From Streptomyces cyaneus (lineage in GTDB: Bacteria > Actinomycetota > Actinomycetes > Streptomycetales > Streptomycetaceae), in NCBI RefSeq assembly GCF_004028635.1, contig NZ_RQJW01000005.1, positions 558,001 to 622,000 of the forward strand: DNA of 64,000 bases, written 5' to 3'. The stretch's first letter is position 1; every line of letters begins with the position of its first letter. Of the stretch, positions 57,189-64,000 are shown piece after piece. Position numbers and translations under genes: made by a program. Below the pieces are notes generated by a model. It was not told the origin of the DNA and did no database searches. It saw only the letters and a list, made by a program, of their open reading frames with translations.

Positions 57189-57437
57189 ATGGCTCAGTAC
57201 ATGGACGTACACCACAACATGAAGGGCATCACGGCTGACCAGCTAAGGGAGGCCCACAACGCGGACCTCGCCATAGAGAAGGACGAGCGCGTGCACTTCG
57301 AGCGGGCGTGGGCCGACCCCGAGTCCGGCGTCGTCTACTGCCTCTCCGAGGCCCCCTCGGCGGATGCGGTCCAGCGCATCCACGAGCGCGCCGGCCACAA
57401 GGCCGACGAGATCCATCCGGTCCCGCTGTCGGTCTGA
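57189..57437 (+). CDS. DUF4242 nickel-binding-type protein, copy 1
   Basis: 82 residues, MAQYMDVHHNMKGITADQL. Ferredoxin-like dimeric barrel fold of the SCO4226 type, for which nickel binding was shown in S. coelicolor. Conserved His pair in DVHHNMKG, HFERAWADPESGVVYCLSEAPSADAVQRIHERAGH. RBS AGGAGGTGCG upstream. Cytoplasmic. Followed after 25 bp by a paralogue. Confidence 0.88.
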   Translation: MAQYMDVHHNMKGITADQLREAHNADLAIEKDERVHFERAWADPESGVVYCLSEAPSADAVQRIHERAGHKADEIHPVPLSV

Positions 57438-57462
57438 GACACGGGAAGGAGGTGCGAGGCCC

Positions 57463-57714
57463 GTGACGCGGTTCATGGACGTCCACCACGGAATGCAGGG
57501 CATCACGGCCCAACAGCTGCAGCAAGGCCACGACGCCGCCGCCGCGGTCGAGCAGGAAGAAGGAGTCCACTTCGCACACGCCTGGGCGGACCCGGAGTCC
57601 GGCACGGTGTACTGCCTCAGCGAGGGTCCGTCGGCCGAGGCGGTCCGACGTGCCCACGAGCGCGGGGGCGGCGGGGCGCCGGACGAGATCCACGCGGTGC
57701 CGCTGGCGGTGTGA
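57463..57714 (+). CDS. DUF4242 nickel-binding-type protein, copy 2
   Basis: 83 residues from GTG 57463 with AAGGAGG upstream. MDVHHGMQGITAQQLQQGHDAA, HFAHAWADPESGTVYCLSEGPS. A tandem duplicate of the preceding gene, with the same His pair and Cys but a Gly-rich loop (ERGGGGAPDEIH). Probably co-transcribed and possibly heterodimerising with copy 1. Confidence 0.87.
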   Translation: MTRFMDVHHGMQGITAQQLQQGHDAAAAVEQEEGVHFAHAWADPESGTVYCLSEGPSAEAVRRAHERGGGGAPDEIHAVPLAV

Positions 57715-58320
57715 GTCCGGCACGACGCAGGACACAACTGAGCAGGAGACGGCCCCCGGCCTGCGGGCGACGCAGCCGGGGGCCGACGCATGGCCGCGGG
57801 AGCACCGCTCCTGAGCGGCTGCCGTCCGGTATGGGTGATTGTTCGGATGGGGCATGGAATTTCGGATGGAGCGTGGAATTTCGCTTTTGCTTCCCTTTTG
57901 CTGCTGTCTGTAGGGATCGATTTAGGGCACGGCGCGCGCCCTTCGGTCTGCGAGGGGCGAGGCGTGGGGCGCCGGCCGGGACGAGCAGGGGACGAGACGA
58001 GGAAGAGGACGGCCATGCGTTCGGGGTCTGCGTGTCCGCCGGGGCTGCCCTAGGGGACTGAGGCCCCGGCCCAGCTGCTCGCGCTGGGGCGACGGGTGAC
58101 TGCGCGCCCCCGGGGCCCTGAAGGGTCTCCGGCGACAGGTCCGCAGCCCTCGCCCCGCACTCCCCCGGCAGCGGGCGCGGGCACCCACCGGGTCGGCGCA
58201 AAAGGCACATTGCCGCACCTGTCCGGCGGCAGTAGAAGGGCAGTGACCCAAACGTTGCGGCCGCGGCGTCAGGCATCGCAAGGCATCACAACACAGCTCC
58301 GAGAGGCTGGGTGATCGAGA
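57715..58320. other. Intergenic, terminator then no identified gene
   Basis: 606 bp. The hairpin at 57750-57785 ends the DUF4242 operon. 57845-57890 contains the direct repeat GG(A/G)..GGAATTTCG in GCATGGAATTTCGGATGGAGCGTGG-type order. The rest has low coding quality; frames through 57790-58060 lack RBS and family resemblance. The protease promoter should be just left of 58320. Confidence 0.6.
57750..57785 (+). terminator. Terminator of the DUF4242 pair
   Basis: Perfect 11-bp GC stem (57750-57760 with 57775-57785), 14-nt loop. Confidence 0.75.
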
Positions 58321-59253
58321 ATGCCGCACGACCCGCACAACGCCGTGTCGAACGAGCCGGAGGACGTGACCGTATCTCTGGCCCCCGAGCAGGAAGCCGT
58401 CCTGCAACCGCCGTCGGAGGGCGCGCAGGGCGAGGTACTGCACGGCACGGGCGAGGGACTGGAGCCGGTCGAAGGCTATCGGCTGCCCGAGGGGTTCCCG
58501 CCCGAGGCCTGGACCGCCCCGACGGTCGCCCTGCCCGACATCGGGGAAGCGTCGTTCGGTCCGCCGCCGTCGGCGCAGAAGACGGTGCACGGCCCCGACG
58601 ACCGCGTCCAGATCACCAACACCGCGGTGTACCCGTGGCGGGTGCACTGCTACCTGCTGATCACGGCCCGCGACAACACCCTCTACCAGGGCACCGGCTG
58701 GCTCGTCGGACCGCACACCGTGGCGACCGCGGGCCACTGCGTCTACATCAAGGGCAGCGGCGTGGCGGGCCGGGACGGCTGGGTGAAGAGCATCCAGGTG
58801 ATGCCCGGACGCAACGGCTCCGTGCTGCCGTACGGCAGTGTCACCTGCACGAGCTTCCGCTCCGTGACCGGCTGGACCAATGACGGCGACGAGAACTTCG
58901 ACTACGGCGCCATCGTCACGCCGTCCAACATCGGCTCCACCACCGGCTGGTTCGGCTTCGGCGTCTGGTCCGACTCGGACCTGCTCAAGACGACCGGCAA
59001 CATCGCCGGCTATCCGGGCGACAAGCCGCCGGGCACACTCTGGTACGCGGCCCGCGGCGTCGACTCCGTCACCGCGCGGAAGGTGTACTACGACATCGAC
59101 ACGGCCGGCGGCCAGAGCGGAAGCTCCGTCTACCGCATCGACAACGGCAACCGCTACGGCTTCGCCATCCACGCCTACGGCGGAGCCCGGGTGAACTCGG
59201 GTACCCGGTTCACCACACCCGTCTACAACAACTACGTGGCCTGGAAAGCGTGA
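58321..59253 (+). CDS. V8/glutamyl-endopeptidase-like serine protease without signal peptide
   Basis: 310 residues. Chymotrypsin-fold S1B catalytic triad: H139 in VATAGHCVY, D194 in ENFDYGAIV and S266 in TAGGQSGSSVYR. The first about 100 residues are Glu/Pro/Asp-rich, without a hydrophobic signal sequence, and could be a propeptide or regulatory arm. Export by a non-Sec route or an intracellular role must be considered. It is followed after 10 bp by a small beta-sandwich gene on the same strand, presumably one operon. Confidence 0.88.
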   Translation: MPHDPHNAVSNEPEDVTVSLAPEQEAVLQPPSEGAQGEVLHGTGEGLEPVEGYRLPEGFPPEAWTAPTVALPDIGEASFGPPPSAQKTVHGPDDRVQITNTAVYPWRVHCYLLITARDNTLYQGTGWLVGPHTVATAGHCVYIKGSGVAGRDGWVKSIQVMPGRNGSVLPYGSVTCTSFRSVTGWTNDGDENFDYGAIVTPSNIGSTTGWFGFGVWSDSDLLKTTGNIAGYPGDKPPGTLWYAARGVDSVTARKVYYDIDTAGGQSGSSVYRIDNGNRYGFAIHAYGGARVNSGTRFTTPVYNNYVAWKA

Positions 59254-59263
59254 GCGAAGCCCC

Positions 59264-59608
59264 ATGAACGACAGCAGGTCGGCAAGGGCAGCGGGGTCCG
59301 CAGGGTCCGCAGGGTCCGCCAGGGAGATCACCGGCGTCGTCCACGACGCCTCGGGGGTACCCGTGCCGGGCGCCCACGTCCTGTTCACCGACGGGCCCCA
59401 GCCCTTGCCGGACATCGCTGCCGTGACGGACACCGAGGGACGGTTCTCCCTCACCGCCCCCGCACCGGGTGAGTACGCCCTCCTGTGCCGGGCGGACCCC
59501 GCCATGGGGCCGCCCGGCACGGCGGAGACGACGGTGCGTGTGGGGGCAGTGGTCGGGGACGGGGCTACGGAGGCGGCGGCGGTACGGGTCGAGCTGACGC
59601 TCGGCTGA
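59264..59608 (+). CDS. Carboxypeptidase-regulatory-like (CNA-B type) domain protein
   Basis: 114 residues. After a short Gly/Ser/Ala repeat (GSAGSAGSA from a GGGTCCGCA tandem), a single beta-sandwich domain: ITGVVHDASGVPVPGAHVLFTDG, VTDTEGRFSLTAPAPGEYALLCRA, ending RVELTLG. No signal peptide. Operon partner of the protease; it could be a chaperone, inhibitor or substrate-recognition domain. The role is inferred only from adjacency. Confidence 0.82.
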   Translation: MNDSRSARAAGSAGSAGSAREITGVVHDASGVPVPGAHVLFTDGPQPLPDIAAVTDTEGRFSLTAPAPGEYALLCRADPAMGPPGTAETTVRVGAVVGDGATEAAAVRVELTLG

Positions 59609-59762
59609 CGCCGACGCTCGGCTGAGGAGGCGCCCACTCGACAGGCGATCCGGGCGAAACGGACTTACGGTCGAGCGGTGGGCGCTGCACCGGGTGAGGT
59701 GCCCTCACGCGCCGGCGCCGCCCGTCGACTTCCCCCACGACACCAACAGGAGACGACCTGCC

Positions 59763-60095
59763 ATGGCCACAGCCTCTGAAACCCCGGTACTGGACACCCT
59801 CGCCGCCATGACGGTCGACTCGGTCGAACGGTGCGGGCTGGTCCCGGAGACCTTCATGCTCACCCGCATCGCAGCCCTCGCCGCTTCGGACGCCCCGCCG
59901 ATCTCGTACGTCGCCCACATCGACCCTGCCATCCAGGCCGGGCTGACTGCCGAGCAGGTGCAGGATGTCCTGGTCGCCATCGCCCCCGTGGTGGGCACGG
60001 CGCGTGTGATGACGGCAGCGGGCAACATCGCCAAGGCGCTCGGCATCACGATTGCTGTCGCGGACGCGGAAGCCGAGGCTCAGGGCCGGGCGTAG
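59763..60095 (+). CDS. Carboxymuconolactone decarboxylase-family protein
   Basis: 110 residues from ATG 59763 (GGAGACGACC upstream). Shows RIAALAASDAPPISYVAHID followed by GLTAEQVQDVLVAIAPVVGTARVMTAAGNIAKAL, the helical CMD/AhpD-like fold. The AhpD-type CxxC is absent (ESVERCG has one Cys), so peroxidase-recycling activity is unlikely. ECF41 sigma factors such as the one at 16275 often control CMD genes, but these two are 43 kb apart. Confidence 0.85.
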   Translation: MATASETPVLDTLAAMTVDSVERCGLVPETFMLTRIAALAASDAPPISYVAHIDPAIQAGLTAEQVQDVLVAIAPVVGTARVMTAAGNIAKALGITIAVADAEAEAQGRA

Positions 60096-60139
60096 AGACG
60101 ACCACAGGGCCGACCACAGAGCCGACCACAGGACAGCGA

Positions 60140-60180
60140 CAAGCCCCCTGCCCGCAGGAGATCTGCAGGTAGGGGGCTTG
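60140..60180. terminator. Bidirectional terminator CMD / gpmA
   Basis: 13-bp stem (60140-60152 with 60168-60180, one G-U), 15-nt loop, 12 bp from the gpmA stop. Left of it, GACCACAG is repeated three times (60097-60132). Confidence 0.75.
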
Positions 60181-60191
60181 ACCAGTCGGCG

Positions 60192-60953
60192 TTACTTCTT
60201 CTTGCCCTGGTTCTTGACCGCCTCGATGGCCGCCGCGGCCGCCTCCGGGTCCAGGTACTTCCCGCCCGGCGTCACCGGCTTGAAGTCGGCGTCGAGCTCG
60301 TAGTACAGGGGGATGCCCGTCGGGATGTTCAGGCCCGCGATGTCGGCGTCGGAGATGCCGTCGAGGTGCTTGACGAGGGCGCGCAGGGAGTTACCGTGCG
60401 CGGCCACCAGGACCGTGCGGCCGGACAGGAGGTCCGGGACGATGCCGTCGTACCAGTACGGGAGCATGCGGACCACGACGTCCTTCAGGCACTCCGTGCG
60501 GGGACGGAGCTCCGGGGGGATCGTGGCGTAGCGCGGGTCGTCCGACTGGGAGAACTCCGTGCCGTCCTCGAGCGGGGGCGGCGGGGTGTCGTACGAGCGG
60601 CGCCACAGCATGAACTGCTCCTCGCCGAACTCGGCGAGGGTCTGCGCCTTGTCCTTGCCCTGGAGGGCGCCGTAGTGGCGCTCGTTCAGGCGCCACGAAC
60701 GGTGGACCGGGATCCAGTGACGGTCGGCCGCCTCCAGCGCCAGCTGGGCCGTGCGGATCGCCCGCTTCTGGAGGGACGTGTGGACCACGTCGGGGAGGAG
60801 ATCGGCGTCCTTCAGGAGCTCGCCACCGCGGACTGCCTCCTTCTCGCCCTTCTCGTTGAGGTTGACGTCCACCCAGCCGGTGAACAGGTTCTTCGCGTTC
60901 CACTCGCTCTCGCCGTGGCGGAGGAGGATCAGCTTGTACGGTGCGTCGGCCAT
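60192..60953 (-). CDS. gpmA: 2,3-bisphosphoglycerate-dependent phosphoglycerate mutase
   Basis: Glycolytic interconversion of 3- and 2-phosphoglycerate. 253 residues. Catalytic His in LILLRHGESEWNAKNLFTGW, acid residue in RSWRLNERHYGALQGKDKA, second His in VLVAAHGNSLRAL. The Lys-rich C-terminus (VKNQGKKK) may close the active site. Start ATG 60953. Divergent from the MFS gene across 190 bp. Confidence 0.96.
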   Translation of the reverse strand: MADAPYKLILLRHGESEWNAKNLFTGWVDVNLNEKGEKEAVRGGELLKDADLLPDVVHTSLQKRAIRTAQLALEAADRHWIPVHRSWRLNERHYGALQGKDKAQTLAEFGEEQFMLWRRSYDTPPPPLEDGTEFSQSDDPRYATIPPELRPRTECLKDVVVRMLPYWYDGIVPDLLSGRTVLVAAHGNSLRALVKHLDGISDADIAGLNIPTGIPLYYELDADFKPVTPGGKYLDPEAAAAAIEAVKNQGKKK

Positions 60954-61080
60954 GCCTCAGAGCGTAATCCACGCTTTCGCCCCCTCGCGTGGCTGCCCGA
61001 AGGCCGGACAGTTGACTGCATCTGTTAATTGAGTAGCCGACGGGGAGTGGACCTTCGTAAGTTGTGAGCGCCGCCTGAGC

Positions 61081-61132
61081 CGCTTACATCCGGTCGCTTA
61101 CCTCCGGTCGCTTACGTCCGTCGCTCACCTCC
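61081..61132. repeat. 13-14 bp tandem repeat upstream of the MFS gene
   Basis: CGCTTAC(A/C)TCCGGT, CGCTTACCTCCGGT, CGCTTACGTCCGT and CGCTCACCTCC in line, ending 11 bp before the MFS start codon. Confidence 0.8.
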
Positions 61133-61143
61133 ATGGGGTCCCG

Positions 61144-62415
61144 ATGCCACTCGCCAGCCTGAGACGCGCCACCCGTGAAAGCGTCTCCGGGCTCCCCCGC
61201 GAGTTCTGGTGGCTGTGGACCAGCACGCTCGTCAACCGGCTCGGGGCCTTCGTCGCAACCTTCATGGCCCTGTACCTGACCCTCGACCGCGGCTACTCCG
61301 CCTCCTACGCCGGTCTCGTCGCCTCACTCCACGGACTCGGCGGGGTGATCTCCTCCCTCGGGGCCGGCGTCATGACCGACCGGCTCGGGCGGCGGCCCAC
61401 GCTGCTCGTCGCACAGGCCTCCACCGCCCTCTCCGTCGCGCTGCTCGGGTTCATGCGCGATCCCGTCGCGATCGCCGCCGTCGCGTTCCTCGTCGGCATG
61501 GCTTCCAACGCCTCCCGCCCGGCCGTGCAGGCGATGATGGCCGACATCGTCCGGCCCGAGGACCGGGTCCGCGCCTTCTCCCTCAACTACTGGGCCATCA
61601 ACCTCGGCTTCGCCATCTCCACCATGGCCGCCGGTTTCATCGCCGAGGTCAGCTACCTCGCCGGCTTCCTGATCGAGGCCGGCATGACGATGGTCTGCGC
61701 GATCGTCGTGTTCCTGAAGCTGCCGGAGTCCAAGCCGGTGGCCGCGGCCAAGGCCGCCGAGGCGGAGGTCGGGCTCGGCACCGTCCTGCGCGACCGGCGC
61801 TTCATGAGCGTCGTCGGGCTGTCCTTCCTCGTCGCCCTGATCTTCCAGCAGGGGTCGGTCGGCCTGCCCGTCGCCATGGGCGAGGCCGGGTTCACCTCTG
61901 CGGACTACGGTCTCGCGGTCGCCGTCAACGGCATCCTGATCGTCGCGCTGCAGATCCCGGTCACCCGGTTCATCGAGCACCGCGATCCAGGGCGGCTGCT
62001 CATCATCTCGTCCGTCCTCGCCGGGTACGGCTTCGGACTCACCGCCTTCGCCGGTTCGGTCGGCGTCTTCGCGCTCACCGTGTGCGTGTGGACCCTCGCC
62101 GAGATCGTCAACGCACCCACGCAGACCAGCCTCGTCGTACGCCTCTCCCCCGTCCATGGGCGCGGCCGCTACCAGGGCATGTACACCATGTCCTGGTCCG
62201 TGGCCGGCCTGGTCGCCCCCCTGATGTCCGGCTTCGTCATCGACCGCTTCGGCGCCGAGTGGCTGTGGGGGCTGTGCGCGGTGGTCGGCACGGTGGCGGG
62301 GCTCGGGTACGGGGCGCTGATGCGGAGGCTGCCGGACGACACGGGGACGGAGGTGGCCCCGGCCACCGAATCCCCGGCCGGGACCGGGGCGGAGGCGGAG
62401 ATGGGCGCGGCCTGA
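61144..62415 (+). CDS. MFS efflux transporter
   Basis: 423 residues with 12 predicted membrane helices. MFS motif A in loop 2-3 is GVMTDRLGRRPTLL. Motif A-like SGFVIDRFGAEW occurs late in the second half. The family resembles proton-coupled drug efflux pumps (DHA1). ATG 61144 with GGGG ten bases upstream. The tail is Glu/Ala/Thr-rich. Substrate unknown. It starts 190 bp from the divergent gpmA and has no adjacent regulator. Confidence 0.9.
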   Translation: MPLASLRRATRESVSGLPREFWWLWTSTLVNRLGAFVATFMALYLTLDRGYSASYAGLVASLHGLGGVISSLGAGVMTDRLGRRPTLLVAQASTALSVALLGFMRDPVAIAAVAFLVGMASNASRPAVQAMMADIVRPEDRVRAFSLNYWAINLGFAISTMAAGFIAEVSYLAGFLIEAGMTMVCAIVVFLKLPESKPVAAAKAAEAEVGLGTVLRDRRFMSVVGLSFLVALIFQQGSVGLPVAMGEAGFTSADYGLAVAVNGILIVALQIPVTRFIEHRDPGRLLIISSVLAGYGFGLTAFAGSVGVFALTVCVWTLAEIVNAPTQTSLVVRLSPVHGRGRYQGMYTMSWSVAGLVAPLMSGFVIDRFGAEWLWGLCAVVGTVAGLGYGALMRRLPDDTGTEVAPATESPAGTGAEAEMGAA

Positions 62416-62547
62416 CGCCCCCCTTCCCCCCTTCCCTCCTCTCCGGCCGCCGCTCTTCTCCTACTCCCGCCTGCGTCGCGGGGCGTGCGGGGTATACAAG
62501 AGGTTGCGGTACGAGGGCCGTTGGGGCCGCTGGGGTGGGGGTGGGGC

Positions 62548-64000
62548 ATGACCGACAGTTCCGAGTTGATCTTCGTCAGTCATGCCGGGCCCGACAGCCA
62601 GTGGGCGGAGTGGGTGGCGTGGCACCTCCAAGAGGCCGGATACGAGGTCGAGCTGGGCCTGTGGCACTGGCGGACCGGCGACGACTTCGTCAAGAAGATG
62701 AACGACGCCATGGCGCGCTGCTCCGCCGTCGTCGCCCTGTTCTCACCCGCCTACTTCGCCCCCGGCCGCTACACGGAGGAGGAGTGGACCGCCGTCGTCG
62801 CCCGGCGTGACCGCTTCCTCCCCCTGGTGGTCGAGCCGTTGCAGGAGGGCCAACTGCCTGCCATCCTCGCCGGGCGACTGAGCAAGGAACTCCACGGCCT
62901 CGACGAGACCGACGCCCACGCAGCGCTCCTGGAGGCGGTACGCGGGCCCGCCGTGCCCGCCGGCAAACCCGACTTCCCCGGAAAGCCGAAGGGGAAATCG
63001 AGGGCCTGGAAGAGAAAGACTCCGGCCGGCCCCCAACCCCGCTTTCCGTCCGGCACCTCCGACCCCGCCGTATGGGACCTGCGGCAGCGGCGACGCAACC
63101 CGCACTTCACCGGGCGGGACCTCGTCATCGAAGAGGTACGCCGCAAACTGCTCGCCGAACGCCAGGCCGCCGTCCAGGCGCTCAACGGAACCGGCGGCAT
63201 CGGCAAGACCCAGGTCGCGCTGGAGTACGCCTACCGTTTCGCCGGCCAGTACGACCTCGTCTGGTGGGTCGACGCCGAACAGGGGGAGCAGGTACCCGCC
63301 CGCTACGCCGAACTCGCCGCCCGCGTCGGCGTGGCCAAGCCGGACGCCGGTGTCGAGGTCAACGCGCGGTACGCCATGGAGTACCTGCGCACCCACGACC
63401 GGTGGCTGATCGTCCTGGACAACGCGGAGGATCCGCAGCAACTGCGGACCTGGCTGCCGGAGGGGCCGGGGCATGTGCTGATCACGGCCCGCAATCCGGA
63501 CTGGCGCAAGGTCGTGCCGCGACTCCAACTGGGGGTGTTCAGTCGCGCGGAATCACTGGACTACCTCACCGCCCAGCTGCCCACCCTCAACCCCGAGCAC
63601 GCCGACGCACTCGCCGACGCCCTCGGCGACCTGCCGCTGGCACTGGCGCAGGCGGCGGGCGTGATGAGCGAGGGAATGCCGCCGGAGCAGTACCTGCGCG
63701 TTCTGGAGACGCACACCGCCAAGCTTCTCGATCGCGGCGAGGTGTACGACTATCCAGCCTCGCTCGCGGCCACGGTCACCATCGCCACGGACCGCCTCGA
63801 CGCCGAGCATCCGGAGGCGACGGCGGTGCTGCGGCTGGCGGCTTTCCTCGGGCCCGAGCGGATTCCGACGGCTTGGCTGGTGGCGGGGCGGGCGGAGCTG
63901 GTGACGGTCGGTGGAGACCCGGACGACTTCCTGTGGCCGCAGAGCGCCCTCAATCCGCTGGCCCGGTACGGGCTGGCTGTGGTGGGGCCCGACGCGTTCC
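62548..64000 (+). CDS. TIR/NB-ARC STAND protein, N-terminal 484 codons (runs off right edge)
   Basis: ATG 62548 preceded by GGGGTGGGG. Residues 1-130 form a TIR domain: ELIFVSHAGPDSQWAEWVAW, then the SPAYFAPGRYTEEEW region with the presumed catalytic Glu (76-79). A basic Pro/Lys-rich linker follows (about 135-170). The NB-ARC NTPase has P-loop GTGGIGKT (214-221), Walker B RWLIVLDNAED and GLPL-like LGDLPLALAQAAG. The C-terminus (expected TPR repeats) is outside the window. TIR-STAND proteins bind or hydrolyse NAD+ on sensing a ligand, often as phage defence. Also resembles the TPR proteins of FxSxx-COOH loci. Confidence 0.87.
   Translation, partial: MTDSSELIFVSHAGPDSQWAEWVAWHLQEAGYEVELGLWHWRTGDDFVKKMNDAMARCSAVVALFSPAYFAPGRYTEEEWTAVVARRDRFLPLVVEPLQEGQLPAILAGRLSKELHGLDETDAHAALLEAVRGPAVPAGKPDFPGKPKGKSRAWKRKTPAGPQPRFPSGTSDPAVWDLRQRRRNPHFTGRDLVIEEVRRKLLAERQAAVQALNGTGGIGKTQVALEYAYRFAGQYDLVWWVDAEQGEQVPARYAELAARVGVAKPDAGVEVNARYAMEYLRTHDRWLIVLDNAEDPQQLRTWLPEGPGHVLITARNPDWRKVVPRLQLGVFSRAESLDYLTAQLPTLNPEHADALADALGDLPLALAQAAGVMSEGMPPEQYLRVLETHTAKLLDRGEVYDYPASLAATVTIATDRLDAEHPEATAVLRLAAFLGPERIPTAWLVAGRAELVTVGGDPDDFLWPQSALNPLARYGLAVVGPDAF

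Noticed and set aside
57790..58061. Two overlapping short frames between the DUF4242 genes and the protease
   Set aside because: Poor codon bias and no start signal; one has a hydrophobic stretch by chance.

Overview
The window is high-GC actinobacterial DNA and almost certainly a Streptomyces chromosome core segment. Evidence: GTG starts, strongly GC-biased third codon positions, long perfect hairpin terminators, the HrcA/CIRCE groEL promoter, the nagKA genes with DasR-type operators, a BldD-type site at a cdgB-like gene, msiK, and the phoR-phoP/phoU locus with a PHO box. From memory, gene order follows the S. coelicolor block that descends from about SCO4296 (groEL2) to about SCO4207. That comparison was not computed.

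Left part (1-12.1 kb): groEL with tandem CIRCE sites, a cold-shock protein, a MoaD/ThiS-like sulfur carrier behind threonine synthase, glucosyl-3-phosphoglycerate synthase, trehalose synthesis genes (otsA and otsB, tail to tail), an orphan sugar-binding lipoprotein, and the GlcNAc genes nagK-nagA with a PfkB kinase. The theme is osmoprotectant and amino-sugar metabolism.

Middle-left (12.1-32.3 kb): a CBM-like membrane protein, the diguanylate cyclase CdgB, flavin reductase, acetyltransferases, an ECF41 sigma factor, the ribosome-rescue factor ArfB, TerD, an M1 peptidase lipoprotein, a pentapeptide-repeat protein, several oxidoreductases, a 1085-residue secreted multidomain protein, an APH-like kinase, and a DUF4037 protein carrying an in-frame TTA codon.

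Accessory region (32.3-42.6 kb): this is the unusual part. A four-gene cassette (WS/DGAT-like acyltransferase, ACP, ketosynthase, second WS/DGAT-like acyltransferase) abuts an island of nine small exported proteins. These form a few private paralogous families, partly arranged as an inverted duplication with copied 5' leaders and signal peptides. The island ends at a tRNA-Thr gene. I do not recognise these secreted families as chaplins or rodlins. This is the best candidate here for an undescribed cell-surface or developmental system.

Right part (42.6-64 kb): msiK, a sugar nucleotidyltransferase, a DoxX-domain protein, the carD-ispD-ispF-cysS-rlmB set, a lipoprotein, phoP-phoR with divergent phoU, an overlooked 54-residue Cys-rich ORF, two tandem DUF4242 (nickel-binding type) proteins, a V8-like protease with a small beta-sandwich partner, a carboxymuconolactone decarboxylase-like protein, gpmA, an MFS transporter, and the first 484 codons of a TIR/NB-ARC STAND protein that runs off the right edge.
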